From positions 62,001 through 126,000 of the forward strand of contig NZ_BRZA01000004.1 of assembly GCF_026012395.1 (NCBI RefSeq): a stretch of DNA of 64,000 bases. Direction: 5' to 3'. The notes under the pieces were generated by a model. It made no database searches. It was not told where the DNA came from and saw only the letters and a list, made by a program, of their open reading frames with translations. This DNA is from Lysinibacillus piscis (lineage in GTDB: Bacteria > Bacillota > Bacilli > Bacillales_A > Planococcaceae). Position numbers and translations under genes: made by a program. Of this stretch, positions 50,830-62,042 are shown in pieces (position 1 is the stretch's first letter; every line of letters begins with the position of its first letter).

Positions 50830-51444
50830 GTGTCACAATCATTTCATAATGAAACATCTGGAACAACCTCGTTCAATCAACAACAAAGCTGCAATCACGG
50901 TGGACATGAATTAATGGATATGCATGAAGCAATCGGTACAATTATTTCCGCTATGAACCATGCCATTATTTGCAGACCACATGTGAAATCCCCTGAACTC
51001 CTCAATATATTGGATCGCCAATATAACTTCACATTAGGTATGTACAACACGATTGTTGAAGCATTCAGAACGGGACATGATCCAAGTGTACCAACTGGCC
51101 GTTATCAAATGGAGACAGGTAATCAATTTAAATATGGCTTACAAGCTGGGCAGCCTAAAACACCTATGCAAAATGCTAATGAACTCAATGATGAGACAGT
51201 TTCAGGCTTTTTATTAGGTGCTCAAAAGGGTATGGCTACAGCATTTACTGCTGCTGCTACCGAAACAACTAACCCTGTTGTGCGACGAGTAGTTGCCGAT
51301 AGTATTCCCAACTGTATTGAAATGGCGTATGAATTATCTATTTACCAAAATCAGCAAGGCTTCTACCAAGTCCCTCAATATTCACCACAAGACATGCAAG
51401 CATTGCTAAATGAATACGGTACAACGACTAATCCACTACATTAA
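50830..51444 (+). CDS. CotF-family spore coat protein
   Basis: A 204-residue protein starting at GTG 50830, 8 bases after AAGGAGG; a 31-codon upstream extension lacks a ribosome site. The body (LMDMHEAIGTIISAMNHAII, LLNILDRQYNFTLGMYNTIV, VRRVVADSIPNCIEMAYELS) is a helical bundle of the CotF/YhcQ coat protein family. The N-terminus is rich in Ser, Gln and Asn. It would be made in the mother cell during sporulation; no sigma-K promoter was confidently seen. Monocistronic with its own terminator. Confidence 0.82.
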   Translation: MSQSFHNETSGTTSFNQQQSCNHGGHELMDMHEAIGTIISAMNHAIICRPHVKSPELLNILDRQYNFTLGMYNTIVEAFRTGHDPSVPTGRYQMETGNQFKYGLQAGQPKTPMQNANELNDETVSGFLLGAQKGMATAFTAAATETTNPVVRRVVADSIPNCIEMAYELSIYQNQQGFYQVPQYSPQDMQALLNEYGTTTNPLH

Positions 51445-51447
51445 TAC

Positions 51448-51490
51448 AAAAGGGCAACACAAATGGTTCATCATTTGCGTTGCCCTTTAT
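51448..51490. terminator. Bidirectional terminator between coat gene and ABC operon
   Basis: AAAGGGCAAC pairs with GTTGCCCTTT and AAATG with CATTT inside. A and T runs flank it, fitting the two convergent units. Confidence 0.87.
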
Positions 51491-51494
51491 CCCT

Positions 51495-52217
51495 TTATAA
51501 AACTTTACTTAAAAATGCCTTTGTTCGATTATGTTGAGGATTGCTGAAAATCTCCTCTGGCTTTCCTTCTTCCACAATATAGCCACCGTCCATGAAAATG
51601 ACACGATCGCCCACTTCACGTGCAAAGCCCATTTCATGTGTAACGACAATCATCGTCATGCCTTCAGCTGCTAAATTTTTCATTACATCAAGTACCTCTT
51701 GCACCATCTCTGGGTCAAGGGCAGATGTCGGCTCATCAAACAAGATCGCTTTAGGCTTCATTGCTAATGCTCGTGCTATCGCTACACGTTGCTGTTGACC
51801 ACCAGACAATTGTTCAGGATAGTTATAGGCTTTACTTGCAAGACCAACCTTTTTCAGAAGCTCCTGTGCTAATGCTTCTGCTTCTGCTTGTCCCAATCCA
51901 CGAATTTGTTTAGGTGCCATCGTAATATTATCAAGCACCGTCATATGTGGAAACAAATTAAATTGCTGAAAAACCATTCCCACTTCAGCTCGGATGGTAT
52001 TAATATTTGTTTTTGGATCATTGACTTGAACATTTTCAATATAAATAGAACCATCCGTAATGTCCTCTAATAAATTAATACAGCGTAAAAAGGTACTTTT
52101 CCCAGAACCTGATGGTCCAATGACACAAACAACCTCTCGCTCTTTAATTTCGCAATCGATTCCTTTTAACACTTCTAATTTGCCAAAGTATTTGTGTAAG
52201 TTTTTAATTTTAATCAT
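51495..52217 (-). CDS. Amino acid ABC transporter, ATP-binding subunit
   Basis: A 240-residue polar amino acid ATPase of the GlnQ/ArtM type. Walker [11 protein letters not shown]-loop [18 protein letters not shown], signature LSGGQQQR, Walker [16 protein letters not shown] and switch [17 protein letters not shown] are intact. It overlaps the permease gene by 4 bases. Order binding protein, permease, ATPase on one transcript. Confidence 0.95.
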   Translation of the reverse strand: MIKIKNLHKYFGKLEVLKGIDCEIKEREVVCVIGPSGSGKSTFLRCINLLEDITDGSIYIENVQVNDPKTNINTIRAEVGMVFQQFNLFPHMTVLDNITMAPKQIRGLGQAEAEALAQELLKKVGLASKAYNYPEQLSGGQQQRVAIARALAMKPKAILFDEPTSALDPEMVQEVLDVMKNLAAEGMTMIVVTHEMGFAREVGDRVIFMDGGYIVEEGKPEEIFSNPQHNRTKAFLSKVL

Positions 52218-52918
52218 GAAGCTACACGTCCTTTCGCTTTACGAGGCACATAGCTTGTACTTAAACGCTTCTCAACAAATGCTACCAGTTTTGTAACACC
52301 GTATGTTAATACTAAATATAAGACAGCTGCCACTAAATATGGTTCCCAGAAGCGGAAAGTTGCACCTGCTACCACTTTACTTGCATATAAAATATCTGGT
52401 GCAGCAATAACTGTAACTAATGATGAATCTTTTAGTAGTGCAATAAATTCATTACCAAGTGGTGGAATCATACGTCTAAATGCTTGTGGTAATATCACTT
52501 TACGCATCGCTTGCCAATGTGTTAAACCTAATGAACGTGCTGCCTCCATTTGTCCCTTTGGAATACTTTGAATCCCTGCACGGAAAATCTCTGCATTGTA
52601 TGCGGCACAATTTAAAATAAGTGCTGTAATCCCCGAAACCATATATCCTAAAGAATGTCCGAATATTGTCGGAATAACGGCTAAATGAATTAATAAAATT
52701 TGTACAAGCATTGGTGTTCCACGGAATAAATCTACATAAATTTTACAAGGCCAATAAATCCATTTTTTCGTTGATAGCTTTCCTAAACCTAAAAATAATC
52801 CAAAAATAATCCCACCAAAATAGCCACTCAATGTTAATATAAGCGTTATCCCTATACCACGTATAAACATATCTCGGTAGTTCCAAACACTGTGCCAATC
52901 TAAGTCAAAGAAGTTCAT
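52214..52918 (-). CDS. Amino acid ABC transporter, permease subunit
   Basis: A 234-residue membrane protein with about five helices. [14 protein letters not shown] and the EAA loop [20 protein letters not shown] followed by [21 protein letters not shown] identify the polar amino acid family. The C-terminus is basic. It is preceded by a 96-base gap with a hairpin and followed, with 4-base overlap, by the ATPase gene. Confidence 0.94.
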   Translation of the reverse strand: MNFFDLDWHSVWNYRDMFIRGIGITLILTLSGYFGGIIFGLFLGLGKLSTKKWIYWPCKIYVDLFRGTPMLVQILLIHLAVIPTIFGHSLGYMVSGITALILNCAAYNAEIFRAGIQSIPKGQMEAARSLGLTHWQAMRKVILPQAFRRMIPPLGNEFIALLKDSSLVTVIAAPDILYASKVVAGATFRFWEPYLVAAVLYLVLTYGVTKLVAFVEKRLSTSYVPRKAKGRVAS

Positions 52919-52946
52919 TCTTCAGCCCTCCCATCAAATAAGAAGT

Positions 52947-52977
52947 TGGGACATAACCGATTTTTGGCTATATCCCA
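52947..52977 (-). terminator. Hairpin in the gap between binding protein and permease
   Basis: TGGGACATAACC (52947-52958) pairs with GGCTATATCCCA (52966-52977), with G-U pairs, and the T tract after it is weak. Probably an attenuator or 3' stabiliser that lets the binding protein be made in excess. Confidence 0.65.
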
Positions 52978-53014
52978 GCAGCTTCATACATATCAAATAA
53001 TACTTCTCTATTAC

Positions 53015-53806
53015 TTATTTGATATCAATACCTGTAATTTCTTTATACTTCCCGTTTTCTTTAATTTTTTTAAGGCCTTCATTTAATAAATCTAACAATT
53101 CTTTATTACCTTTTTTAACCATAAAGCCATAGTGCTCAATTTCAAATGTTTTATCTTCTATTACTTTTAATTTTTGGTCTGGATGTGCCTTAATGTACTC
53201 ATACACAACAGCATTATCTCCAATAGTTGCGTCTACATTGCCATTTAACATTTCTTGAATAGCAATTGGTTGTGTTTCATAAGCAAAAATATTTGTACTT
53301 TTTTCACCTTGTAATTTTTGTGCTGCAACATGACCTGTTGCATTAATTTGTACAGATATCTTTTTATCCTTTAATTGCTCCAATGGTGTAATTTGTGAAT
53401 CCTCTGTAATCGGTGAATCCTCTTTTACAACAATCACTAACTGTGAATTATAATATGGATCTGTGAAATCGAATTCTTGTTGGCGGTCTTCTGTAATGGT
53501 AATGCCTGACGCACCAAGATCTTTTTCGCCATTTTTAACAGCTTGGAAAACAGGTTCCCATCCAATATTTTCCCATTCCACAGCAAAGTCCATTTCATCT
53601 GCAATAGCCTGTAAAATATCTACATCAATCCCAACAATCTTCCCAGAAGCATCAACAGATTCAAATGGAGCGAAAGTAGCCTCTGTTCCAACTTTATATA
53701 CTTTTTTCCCACCATCAGCAGAACCACCTTCTTTTGTACCACAACCAGCTAATACTAGCATGAAAGCAGCGACTACCATTACTAACATCGACAATCTTTT
53801 TTTCAT
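53015..53806 (-). CDS. Amino acid ABC transporter substrate-binding lipoprotein
   Basis: A 263-residue family 3 binding protein from ATG 53806, with TAGGGGGAA 6 bases upstream. The signal peptide is MKKRLSMLVMVVAAFMLVLAGC (lipobox LAGC). YKVGTEATFAPFESVDASGK, IVGIDVDILQAIADEMDF and GEKDLGASGITITEDRQQEF are typical of basic or polar amino acid binding proteins. It delivers substrate to the permease and ATPase encoded downstream. The specific amino acid is not determined. Confidence 0.94.
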   Translation of the reverse strand: MKKRLSMLVMVVAAFMLVLAGCGTKEGGSADGGKKVYKVGTEATFAPFESVDASGKIVGIDVDILQAIADEMDFAVEWENIGWEPVFQAVKNGEKDLGASGITITEDRQQEFDFTDPYYNSQLVIVVKEDSPITEDSQITPLEQLKDKKISVQINATGHVAAQKLQGEKSTNIFAYETQPIAIQEMLNGNVDATIGDNAVVYEYIKAHPDQKLKVIEDKTFEIEHYGFMVKKGNKELLDLLNEGLKKIKENGKYKEITGIDIK

Positions 53807-54172
53807 TATTATTCCCCCTAACAAACATCTTTTAATTCTAAAATATCTGATTATTGAATTAATTATAGTAACACTCTCAATTGAAAAGCAATCGTTTTTT
53901 CAAAAAAATTATTAACAATAATTTCAATAACAAAAATCAATAATAAATATAACATAAACGGAATATTTATTCAAATTATATTTACTTTATTCATAGATTT
54001 ATATGAGTGATATCGCTTGCTCATGTTTATAACGCTCCATTTTACCAAATTTCTCTATGCAAAATTTTACACACTTTGTGTAAGAAAATAAAAATTCCTT
54101 ACAACCATGCTTACAATAACATTTAGACACATTTTATCCCAATAGTCGCAAATTTCTTTCATATAAATAGAA
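53807..54172. other. AT-rich gap upstream of the ABC operon
   Basis: About 365 bases between the binding-protein start and the tRNA terminator. Very AT-rich with many short TAA and AAT runs. I find no gene; it should hold the operon promoter, but no single -35/-10 pair stands out. Confidence 0.5.
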
Positions 54173-54215
54173 AGACCCCACAAACGTTGGTACAATAACG
54201 TTTGTGAGGTCCTTC
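54173..54215 (-). terminator. Terminator of the tRNA-Arg gene
   Basis: On the minus strand GGACC/GGTCT and the perfect CACAAACGTT/AACGTTTGTG arms form a long stem with an 8-nt loop, followed by TTTCTATTTA. It lies 33 bases past the tRNA 3' end. Confidence 0.82.
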
Positions 54216-54247
54216 TAAAATATAGCAAGGTTTTCTTAATAGTAAAA

Positions 54248-54322
54248 TGGCACCCTCGGAGGGAATCGAACCCCCAGCGCAAGAACCGGAATCTTACGTG
54301 TTATCCATTACACCACGAGGGT
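54248..54322 (-). tRNA. tRNA-Arg (anticodon CCG)
   Basis: A 75-nt cloverleaf. The acceptor stem pairs ACCCTCG with CGAGGGT, followed by G and encoded CCA. The anticodon stem TAAGA/TCTTG carries loop TTCCGGT with CCG at positions 34-36, reading CGG codons. The T-arm is GGGGGTTCGATTCCC-like. No island is attached to it. Confidence 0.93.
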
Positions 54323-54517
54323 AAATAAATACAAAAAAAAAGTACTCACTCAAGGCTTATCAAAAAGCATATTGTAGATACTCCAAATATGTGAAGCATA
54401 CCAGCAAAATAGTGTAGCGTACTCTTAATCTTATGACTTTACTATTATACATATGAATGATTCATTTTTCAACTAAAAAATATAAATCTTTTTAATTAGA
54501 TTTTATTGGGGTTAATA

Positions 54518-54548
54518 TTTGACCTTTATTGACTATCGTGTGTATGAT
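54518..54548 (+). promoter_or_regulatory. CtsR box and sigma-A promoter of clpP
   Basis: TTTGACC-TTT-ATTGACT (54518-54534) is, on the other strand, the CtsR heptad repeat AGTCAAT-AAA-GGTCAAA. It overlaps the -35 TTGACC (54519-54524); TATGAT (54543-54548) follows after 18 bases. CtsR would repress clpP until heat or protein damage. Confidence 0.85.
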
Positions 54549-54620
54549 AAGGATACAGCTGAAATACATATTGTCTTTCAGCAAAGGTAGTCGAATTTTA
54601 GTTTCCAAGGAGGATTTAAC

Positions 54621-55202
54621 ATGAATTTAATTCCTACAGTTATTGAACAAACGAGCCGTGGTGAACGTGCCTATGACATTTACTCACGTCTACTAAAGGA
54701 TCGCATCATCTTATTGGGCAGTGCGATTGATGATAATGTCGCAAACTCAATCGTGGCGCAGCTTTTATTCCTACAAGCTGAAGATCCAGATAAAGACATT
54801 TCACTTTACATCAACTCACCAGGTGGCTCTATTACTGCTGGTATGGCGATTTATGACACAATGCAAATTATCAAGCCACAAGTTCAAACAATTTGTATCG
54901 GTATGGCTGCATCAATGGGTGCATTTTTACTAGCGGCTGGTGAGCCTGGTAAACGTTTTGCCCTTCCGAATGCTGAAGTAATGATTCATCAACCATTAGG
55001 TGGTGCACAAGGGCAAGCAACGGAAATTGAAATTGCTGCTAAACGTATTTTATTCTTACGTGAAAAGTTAAATGGTATTTTATCAGAGCGTACTGGTCAG
55101 CCACTTGAAGTGATTGCTCGTGATACAGATCGTGATAACTTTATGACAGCTGAACGTGCAAAAGAGTATGGTTTAATCGATCATATTATGGAGAAAAAAT
55201 AA
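54621..55202 (+). CDS. clpP: ATP-dependent Clp protease proteolytic subunit
   Basis: A 193-residue serine protease that forms tetradecamers and degrades proteins delivered by ClpX, ClpC or ClpE. The triad is visible: Ser in [11 protein letters not shown], His in VMIHQPLGG and Asp in [30 protein letters not shown] shapes the oxyanion hole. CAAGGAGGATTTAAC precedes the ATG. Also expected to degrade ssrA-tagged products. Confidence 0.98.
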   Translation: MNLIPTVIEQTSRGERAYDIYSRLLKDRIILLGSAIDDNVANSIVAQLLFLQAEDPDKDISLYINSPGGSITAGMAIYDTMQIIKPQVQTICIGMAASMGAFLLAAGEPGKRFALPNAEVMIHQPLGGAQGQATEIEIAAKRILFLREKLNGILSERTGQPLEVIARDTDRDNFMTAERAKEYGLIDHIMEKK

Positions 55203-55210
55203 GCATAAAG

Positions 55211-55242
55211 AAAAGGCATCCGTATACAGGGATGCCTTTTTT
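55211..55242. terminator. Terminator after clpP, overlapping the end of crh
   Basis: AAAAGGCATCC pairs with GGATGCCTTTT over a short loop, followed by TT on the plus strand; the minus side has TTTTCTTT. It can serve clpP and the convergent crh transcript, whose stop is at its edge. Confidence 0.87.
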
Positions 55243-55498
55243 AATCTTCTTTTTCAATAAGAGCTGTTAAAATTGTTAGCGCTTTCTCTTCATCCCGACC
55301 TTCAGTGCTGACAATCACTTCAGCTCCCCTCGCGATAGCTAAGCTCATCACACCCATAATCGACTTGGCATTCACCTTTTTGCCGTTTTTTTCAATAAAA
55401 ATATCTGCATGAAAACGGTTTGCCTCTTGTACGAACATAGCTGCCTGCCTTGCTTGTAAGCCCACTTTCAATTTAACATCCACCCTTTTTTCTATCAT
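55241..55498 (-). CDS. crh: HPr-like catabolite regulator Crh
   Basis: An 85-residue HPr paralogue. The HPr active-site His is replaced by Gln in VGLQARQAAMFVQEA, so it cannot carry PTS phosphate, while Ser46 is kept in NAKSIMGVMSLA for HPr kinase. Phospho-Crh is a CcpA corepressor and binds methylglyoxal synthase. It is the last gene of the rapZ-yvcK-whiA-crh group, the order in Bacillus. Confidence 0.94.
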   Translation of the reverse strand: MIEKRVDVKLKVGLQARQAAMFVQEANRFHADIFIEKNGKKVNAKSIMGVMSLAIARGAEVIVSTEGRDEEKALTILTALIEKED

Positions 55499-55580
55499 TC
55501 ACAACCACTCCCTCAGTAGATTCTATATGAACATTCAGCGAGGACTTCCCCTCGCTAAATTATTCTTCCATTTTCCAACA

Positions 55581-56528
55581 TTATTTACCGATGCTTTCAC
55601 CATTTCTTAAAGCATCTGCAATTTCATCAATTTTTCTTAACCGATGATTCACACCCGATTTACTCACTGAGCCACTCGATACCATTTCGCCTAGCTCTTT
55701 CAATGTAACATCTTGATATTCTACACGCAATCTTGCAATTTCTCTTAGTTTCTCTGGTAGTTGATCCAGCCCAATTGTATTTTCGATAAAACGAATATTC
55801 TCCACTTGGCGCAATGCAGCCCCGATTGTTTTATTCAAGTTAGCCGTTTCACAATTCACGATGCGATTCACACTATTTCGCATATCTCGTAATATCCGAA
55901 CATCCTCAAATTTCATCATTGCTTGATGGGCACTCACAATATTTAAGAAATCTGAAATTTTCTCTGCTTCTTTTAAATAGGTCACAAATCCCTTTTTACG
56001 TTCAATGGTTTTGGCATTCAATTCAAATTCATTCATCAAATCCATCAAAGCCTCACCATGTTCTTTGTATAAAGAATAAATTTCTAAATGGTAGGCAGAT
56101 GTTTCAGGATTATTAACAGAGCCTCCTGCTAAAAAAGCCCCTCGTAAATAGGCTCTTTTTTGACCACTTTTCTTAATCAGTTTTTTAGAAATCGTATGGT
56201 TAAATTGAAAATCACTCGAAATGATTTCTAAATCCGTCAGCAATTCACGTGCTCCTTCTCGCACACGGCAAATATAGACGTTATTTTTTTTCAAGCGCAT
56301 TTTTTTTCGTACAAGTAATTCTACATTATATGGATATAACTTCTTCATAATCGTATACAGCCGTCTCGCAATAGCTGCATTTTCAGTTTGTACGTCTAAG
56401 CTAAGCTGTTTATTGGCAAAGGATAGTGAGCCATTCATACGAATTAAGGCAGATACCTCCGCTTTCATACAATGATTGTCTGCTTCTATTTGTGTTAATT
56501 CCTTCTTTGTTTCAGAAGCGAAAGACAT
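55581..56528 (-). CDS. whiA: DNA-binding protein WhiA
   Basis: A 315-residue protein. The N-terminal LAGLIDADG-like half includes [20 protein letters not shown] and [19 protein letters not shown]; the C-terminal helix-turn-helix reads [20 protein letters not shown], then [19 protein letters not shown]. WhiA affects cell division and chromosome segregation in B. subtilis and is a sporulation regulator in actinomycetes. It follows yvcK by 48 bases. Confidence 0.96.
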   Translation of the reverse strand: MSFASETKKELTQIEADNHCMKAEVSALIRMNGSLSFANKQLSLDVQTENAAIARRLYTIMKKLYPYNVELLVRKKMRLKKNNVYICRVREGARELLTDLEIISSDFQFNHTISKKLIKKSGQKRAYLRGAFLAGGSVNNPETSAYHLEIYSLYKEHGEALMDLMNEFELNAKTIERKKGFVTYLKEAEKISDFLNIVSAHQAMMKFEDVRILRDMRNSVNRIVNCETANLNKTIGAALRQVENIRFIENTIGLDQLPEKLREIARLRVEYQDVTLKELGEMVSSGSVSKSGVNHRLRKIDEIADALRNGESIGK

Positions 56529-56576
56529 AAGCTCCCTCCTTTCTATACTATGTATATGTCTATTCTTTCATATACG

Positions 56577-57557
56577 TTAATCACTTTTTCTAGCATGGTA
56601 ACCGTTCACATAATCTACTAGCCACTCAGCAACATTAGCTGAATTATGACGAACCGCCCCATCTTGACGGATAGTAGCAATATCACGCTGAATCACCTCT
56701 AAGCCCATACTCTCAAGCTTAGCTACATCAAAAGTAACTGGCTCCGCACTTTCTTCCTTATACAATTCCTTGACAGGGCTCGGCAATGTTTTATCATTCA
56801 CTAAAATCGCATCAATAAATGGCTGTCCTACATGTTGATGTATAGCGTGTACATGGTCTCCCGCTGTATAGCTAATGGTTTCTCCTTTTTGCGTCATCAA
56901 ATTGCATACATAAATTTTCCGACCTTTTGCTTTCAACACAGCTTCTCCAATTTCTTTGACAAGTAAATTGGGGATGATGCTTGTGTATAAACTACCAGGC
57001 CCTACTAAAATATAATCCGCACGCTGGATTGCTCGAATAGCTTCTGGTAATGCTGTCACATTTTCAGGCACTAAAAAAACGCGATGGATGCGTTTTTTAG
57101 CCATTGGGATTTTCGATTCTCCTTCAACTATTGAACCATCTTCAAACTCTGCATGTAAGTTAATTTTTTTATTTGCTGCTGGTATTACACGTCCATGTAC
57201 TTTTAGCACTTTGCCCATTTCACTAATCGCCCGATTGAAATCACCTGTAATATCTGTTAATGCGGTTAGCATCAAATTACCTAGAGAATGTCCACCTAAG
57301 TCTTCTGATGTAGAAAAACGATATTGAAACATTTGCTCTACAAGTGGCTCTACATCCGATAATGCGGCAATCACATTCCGCACATCGCCAGGAGGTGGAA
57401 TATCATAGTCATCACGAAGTCGCCCTGAAGAGCCTCCATCATCTGCCACTGTTACAATTGCTGTAATATCAAATGGATGATGCTTCAATCCACGAACTAA
57501 TGTCGAAAGACCTGTGCCTCCTCCGATAACAACGAGCTTTGTTTGCTTCTTTTTCAT
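56577..57557 (-). CDS. yvcK: Gluconeogenesis factor YvcK/GlmR
   Basis: A 326-residue UPF0052/CofD-like protein. VVIGGGTGLSTLVRGLKHHP, then TAIVTVADDGGSSGRLRDD, and GHSLGNLMLTALTDITGDF are family hallmarks; VGPGSLYTSIIPNLLVKEI is also conserved. It binds UDP-GlcNAc and balances carbon between wall precursor synthesis and glycolysis. It starts 4 bases after rapZ and is part of the conserved cluster. Confidence 0.95.
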   Translation of the reverse strand: MKKKQTKLVVIGGGTGLSTLVRGLKHHPFDITAIVTVADDGGSSGRLRDDYDIPPPGDVRNVIAALSDVEPLVEQMFQYRFSTSEDLGGHSLGNLMLTALTDITGDFNRAISEMGKVLKVHGRVIPAANKKINLHAEFEDGSIVEGESKIPMAKKRIHRVFLVPENVTALPEAIRAIQRADYILVGPGSLYTSIIPNLLVKEIGEAVLKAKGRKIYVCNLMTQKGETISYTAGDHVHAIHQHVGQPFIDAILVNDKTLPSPVKELYKEESAEPVTFDVAKLESMGLEVIQRDIATIRQDGAVRHNSANVAEWLVDYVNGYHARKSD

Positions 57558-57561
57558 TTAC

Positions 57562-58449
57562 TCAATCCTTCCTATGATTGATATCACGATGTGTAATGAA
57601 GGCATGCTCTTTGCCAGTGAAGTATGCACCAAAGTATTCAGCCAATGTGACAGAACGATGTTGCCCACCTGTACAGCCAAAAGCAATGACAAGCTGTGAT
57701 TTTCCCTCTTGTCGATATAAGGGAATCATAAATTCAAATAAATCGGTTAATTTTTGAATGAGTGTTTGTGTATCGTCTAAAGCTAAAACATATGAAGAAA
57801 CTTCCGTCTGTAGACCTGTTTTATGGCGTAGCTCCTCAATATAGTATGGGTTTTTTAAAAAACGAACATCAAATACTAAATCTGCATCGATTGGAATCCC
57901 ATGCTTAAAACCGAAGGACATAACATTAATTGAGAATGTATTCGTCGCATCTTTAGCAAATGCTTGTGCAATTTTTTCTCGTAAATCTTTCGGCTTCATT
58001 TTGGATGTGTTATAGACAAATTGTGCGCGTCCTTTGATTTCTGACAATAGCATTCTTTCTTGTTGAATTCCTTCTAAAGGCAAACCATTGATTGCTAAAG
58101 GATGTGAGCGTCTTGTTTCTTTATAACGTCTAACTAATGTAGCATCATCCGCATCTAAAAATAAAATACGAATCGCAATATCTTCCGCTTTTAACATTTG
58201 GTCTAAAGCATCAATAAGTGAGTCAAAAAAATCACCACCACGCATGTCCATTACAGCTGCAATACGTGTGCTATTTTTCCCTGAATCTTTTAGTAGCGTT
58301 AAAAAAGTTGTTAATAATGCCGGTGGTAAATTATCAATACAGTAATATCCTAAATCTTCAAAGCTTTGAATCGCTACTGTTTTTCCAGCACCAGACATTC
58401 CCGTGATTATCACCAATTCATGTGTACTTTGTTGATTTTCAACTATCAC
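57562..58449 (-). CDS. rapZ: RapZ/YvcJ nucleotide-binding protein
   Basis: A 295-residue P-loop protein. [20 protein letters not shown] is Walker A, followed by [16 protein letters not shown]. The C-terminal domain ends [17 protein letters not shown] and HRDINHRKD, both diagnostic. In Bacillus YvcJ hydrolyses ATP and GTP and affects competence; the E. coli protein steers GlmZ RNA decay, a role not assured here. Confidence 0.95.
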   Translation of the reverse strand: MIVENQQSTHELVIITGMSGAGKTVAIQSFEDLGYYCIDNLPPALLTTFLTLLKDSGKNSTRIAAVMDMRGGDFFDSLIDALDQMLKAEDIAIRILFLDADDATLVRRYKETRRSHPLAINGLPLEGIQQERMLLSEIKGRAQFVYNTSKMKPKDLREKIAQAFAKDATNTFSINVMSFGFKHGIPIDADLVFDVRFLKNPYYIEELRHKTGLQTEVSSYVLALDDTQTLIQKLTDLFEFMIPLYRQEGKSQLVIAFGCTGGQHRSVTLAEYFGAYFTGKEHAFITHRDINHRKD

Positions 58450-58550
58450 TGTTAAACAGCTCCCTTATATCATAATTAACTGCTACTTCGTGGTAATTCC
58501 TTTGATTAATAGTTATTAGTTAACGTTATCATAAATAACTGCTAGCTTTC

Positions 58551-59018
58551 CTATTCAATTGAATGCTGTATCTTTTCATGAAGCAATTCAAAATTAGTGG
58601 TATATTCAAATGTGCCATATTGAATACCTGCTGCTTGTGAAACAACAAACTGTAAATTTGTTCGATCGCCTTCAGCCATTGGTAAATGTGCTAAATCCTC
58701 GATTGGATGCCATGCTAATTTACCTTCTCGTGTTTCTTCAAATGGCGTTCCTTCGATATCTTTCGCCACGAATGTATAAAGCATCCATTCATCCACGACC
58801 ATATCATTTTCTTTGATGACCATCGTATAGACACCTTTTAAATGTGCATGATGCGGGATAACATTCGTTTCCTCCTGAAATTCACGAACGGCTGCCTCAT
58901 AAATGGATTCTCCGCTTTCCATTTTTCCACCTGGCGCTACATACCAGCCGCGTCTTGGTTTTTGTAATAATAAAACTTTCCCATCTTTAATGGCAAGTAA
59001 ATTTGCAATTCTTTGCAT
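58551..59018 (-). CDS. Nudix hydrolase (YvcI-like)
   Basis: A 155-residue protein from ATG 59018; AGAGGTG is upstream and a GTG 6 bases earlier is the alternative. The Nudix box reads GKMESGESIYEAAVREFQEE followed by TNV, giving the full Gx5Ex7REUxEE pattern. KPRRGWYVAPGGK precedes it, as in 8-oxo-dGTP or related nucleotide hydrolases. Substrate unknown. It heads the nudix-rapZ-yvcK-whiA-crh transcript. Confidence 0.9.
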   Translation of the reverse strand: MQRIANLLAIKDGKVLLLQKPRRGWYVAPGGKMESGESIYEAAVREFQEETNVIPHHAHLKGVYTMVIKENDMVVDEWMLYTFVAKDIEGTPFEETREGKLAWHPIEDLAHLPMAEGDRTNLQFVVSQAAGIQYGTFEYTTNFELLHEKIQHSIE

Positions 59019-59054
59019 AGCCACACCTCTAATCTCTTTTGCATTCTATTCTCC

Positions 59055-59084
59055 ATTATAACAAGAGCAAGTATCATTTGTCTT
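59055..59084 (-). promoter_or_regulatory. Candidate promoter of the nudix-rapZ-yvcK-whiA-crh operon
   Basis: Minus strand TATAAT (complement of 59055-59060) preceded by G-rich TTGT, with a weak -35 AAGACA (complement of 59079-59084) at 18 bases. Confidence 0.55.
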
Positions 59085-59336
59085 GAATTCGTTCTTTCAA
59101 TAAATCAATTATGCCCTAGCCTAATTGCATCTAGGTTTTCTATATGAAAGGGGAATGGGCATTTGGATACCCACTACATGCTCAGTTTTTTTGAACAGGT
59201 CCTTCACGTAATTTATTCTCAATCATAACTAAACGTTCCGCTAAAGCATCCACCTGCTTTTGTGAATGAATTGCTCTTACACCTGGCGATTGTCGCTATT
59301 GGTTACGTTGAGCTTTTCTGTAACATTCTCTAAGAT
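59085..59336. other. Gap with a possible gene relic
   Basis: No working gene. On the minus strand, about 59190-59300 encodes a short open stretch containing QVDALAERLVMIENKLREGP ending at a TGA, with a stop directly before it and no start. It may be the C-terminal remnant of a decayed gene; family not recognised. Confidence 0.35.
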
Positions 59337-59342
59337 AAAAAA

Positions 59343-59378
59343 ATAAGCTACCCCACCTACAAAAGTGGAGTAGCCTAT
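59343..59378 (-). terminator. Terminator downstream of trxB
   Basis: On the minus strand ATAGGCTACTCCAC pairs with GTGGGGTAGCTTAT (two mismatches or G-U pairs), then TTTTTTT. It lies about 95 bases past the trxB stop and separates trxB from the nudix operon. Confidence 0.87.
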
Positions 59379-59473
59379 TCGGATAAAATAAAGGGGGATT
59401 GCTAATTACAACTCTTATTGTACACCCTTTGTATGTCATTCAAGTTACAACAATATTAAAAGCATATTAAAAT

Positions 59474-60430
<957 letters not shown>

Positions 60431-60494
60431 CTAAACGAATACTAACTTCATCGTATGTGAAAGTGATATGTTATTCAACTAAGTTGCTCACGAC

Positions 60495-62018
60495 TTAATC
60501 CTGACTATATGGCAAGAACGTTAACATTTCATCGATATACTTCGATAAAGTGGCTACAGAAATATTGTATTGCTGAGCAATTTCTTTTTTCGTCACATTT
60601 AACATACGTGCAGAGCGAAATAAATAATCATTTGCTCCAGCTAGTGCATTCGGATTCGTAAAACGATAATTTTTCACTAATGCTTGTTCACACAGCGTAA
60701 ACCAAATTTGAAACATCGGCACAATAAATGGCGTTAGTTTACCATATTGCGCTAAAAGCACTTCTGGTACTTGAACAGCTCGTAAAAAGCAAGCCTCCAC
60801 TTTATTTTTCATATCAAATTCATGACCAAGCGCATAGGCTAAAAATAATTTCTCTAACGCATTACATTGCTCCACATCAATCCATTTAGGATGTGCCATA
60901 ATTTCTTGTTTATGTGCCGAACAACTTACTAGAAACAAGCCAAAAATACGCTCACTCGTATACTCACTTTGTAATTTTTCGATAATAAAATCACGATCAT
61001 GCTCTAGTGCATCAAGCACATACTCATTCTCCTGCTGACGCCAAGGCTCAAATCCTTCTTTCTCTGGGTCCATATCTAATAATTCTTGCCATGCATCTTT
61101 CGCAATCGCTTCATAACCAGAAAAATACGCTGCATGTGCTAGCCAAAAATAAAAGCCTGCATCACCTATGTATCCTCTTTTTTGCATGCTACGCAACCAT
61201 TTATAAGCTAGTTCATATTGTCCTACTAGAGCTAGAGTCGCTCCTAATTTATAACGATGCTCCCATGCATAAGGTTGAATTTTCATCAGAAGCATCAATA
61301 AATCTTGAAGTTCTTCTTCATTTTTTTCATAATAAGCAATGACTGTTAAATTACAAAGCGCATGCAAATTCCCTTTATTTTCACGTAATACTTCATTTAA
61401 TAATGCTTTTGCTTGCTCCGCTTCTCCTACATAAAAATAAGCAAGGGCTAAATTATTATAGGCTGACCACAAATATGGTCGTTCCTCTATTAAAGCTTCT
61501 AACATGGCAATCGCTTCAGGGAAATCCCCTTTCTCCATACACCGTCTTGCCTGCTCTTGCCGATACAGTTCTTCTCCTGTACCATCAAGCTCTTCAAATT
61601 CATCCTGCTCAAAAGCGACAAACTCTAATATTTCTGCGGCTTCATCCGCATAAGCTCCCTCTGGCTCTAATTCCAGATAGCGCTCTGCAAAGCGTTTAGC
61701 ATCTTGTATAATTCCTACACAGCCCGACACTTCTGCCATATAAAAAATAATTTCTGGATTTTCTGCATCTAGCTGATAGGCATGTTGCAACAATCCGTAT
61801 GCTTCTTCAAAGCGTTGACCTTCTAGCTCCATAATCGCTAATTGCAGTAAAATCATAGCATCGTCAGGGCTTAATGCTACGGCACGCTGTAAATATTTAT
61901 AAGCCTTTGCCATTTGTCCACTATTCATGGCTTGAATGGATTTTTTATAATAATAGTCACCTGTCGGAATAAACGATACTACATTTGTTTGATTGTCCTT
62001 TTGACGTTTCTTTTCCAA
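60495..62018 (-). CDS. TPR-repeat protein (YvcD-like)
   Basis: A 507-residue soluble protein starting at TTG 62018, 7 bases after GGAGG. Residues 20-300 hold TPR units, for example AYKYLQRAVALSPDDAMILL, EAYGLLQHAYQLDAENPEII and AYNNLALAYFYVGEAEQAKA. The C-terminus has a helix-turn-helix-like segment, TKKEIAQQYNISVATLSKYI. Likely a scaffold, perhaps with DNA or protein binding; role unknown. Its place between hisI and trxB matches Bacillus yvcD. Confidence 0.88.
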   Translation of the reverse strand: MEKKRQKDNQTNVVSFIPTGDYYYKKSIQAMNSGQMAKAYKYLQRAVALSPDDAMILLQLAIMELEGQRFEEAYGLLQHAYQLDAENPEIIFYMAEVSGCVGIIQDAKRFAERYLELEPEGAYADEAAEILEFVAFEQDEFEELDGTGEELYRQEQARRCMEKGDFPEAIAMLEALIEERPYLWSAYNNLALAYFYVGEAEQAKALLNEVLRENKGNLHALCNLTVIAYYEKNEEELQDLLMLLMKIQPYAWEHRYKLGATLALVGQYELAYKWLRSMQKRGYIGDAGFYFWLAHAAYFSGYEAIAKDAWQELLDMDPEKEGFEPWRQQENEYVLDALEHDRDFIIEKLQSEYTSERIFGLFLVSCSAHKQEIMAHPKWIDVEQCNALEKLFLAYALGHEFDMKNKVEACFLRAVQVPEVLLAQYGKLTPFIVPMFQIWFTLCEQALVKNYRFTNPNALAGANDYLFRSARMLNVTKKEIAQQYNISVATLSKYIDEMLTFLPYSQD

Positions 62019-62042
62019 ATTATTTCCTCCGAAACAAGAAAT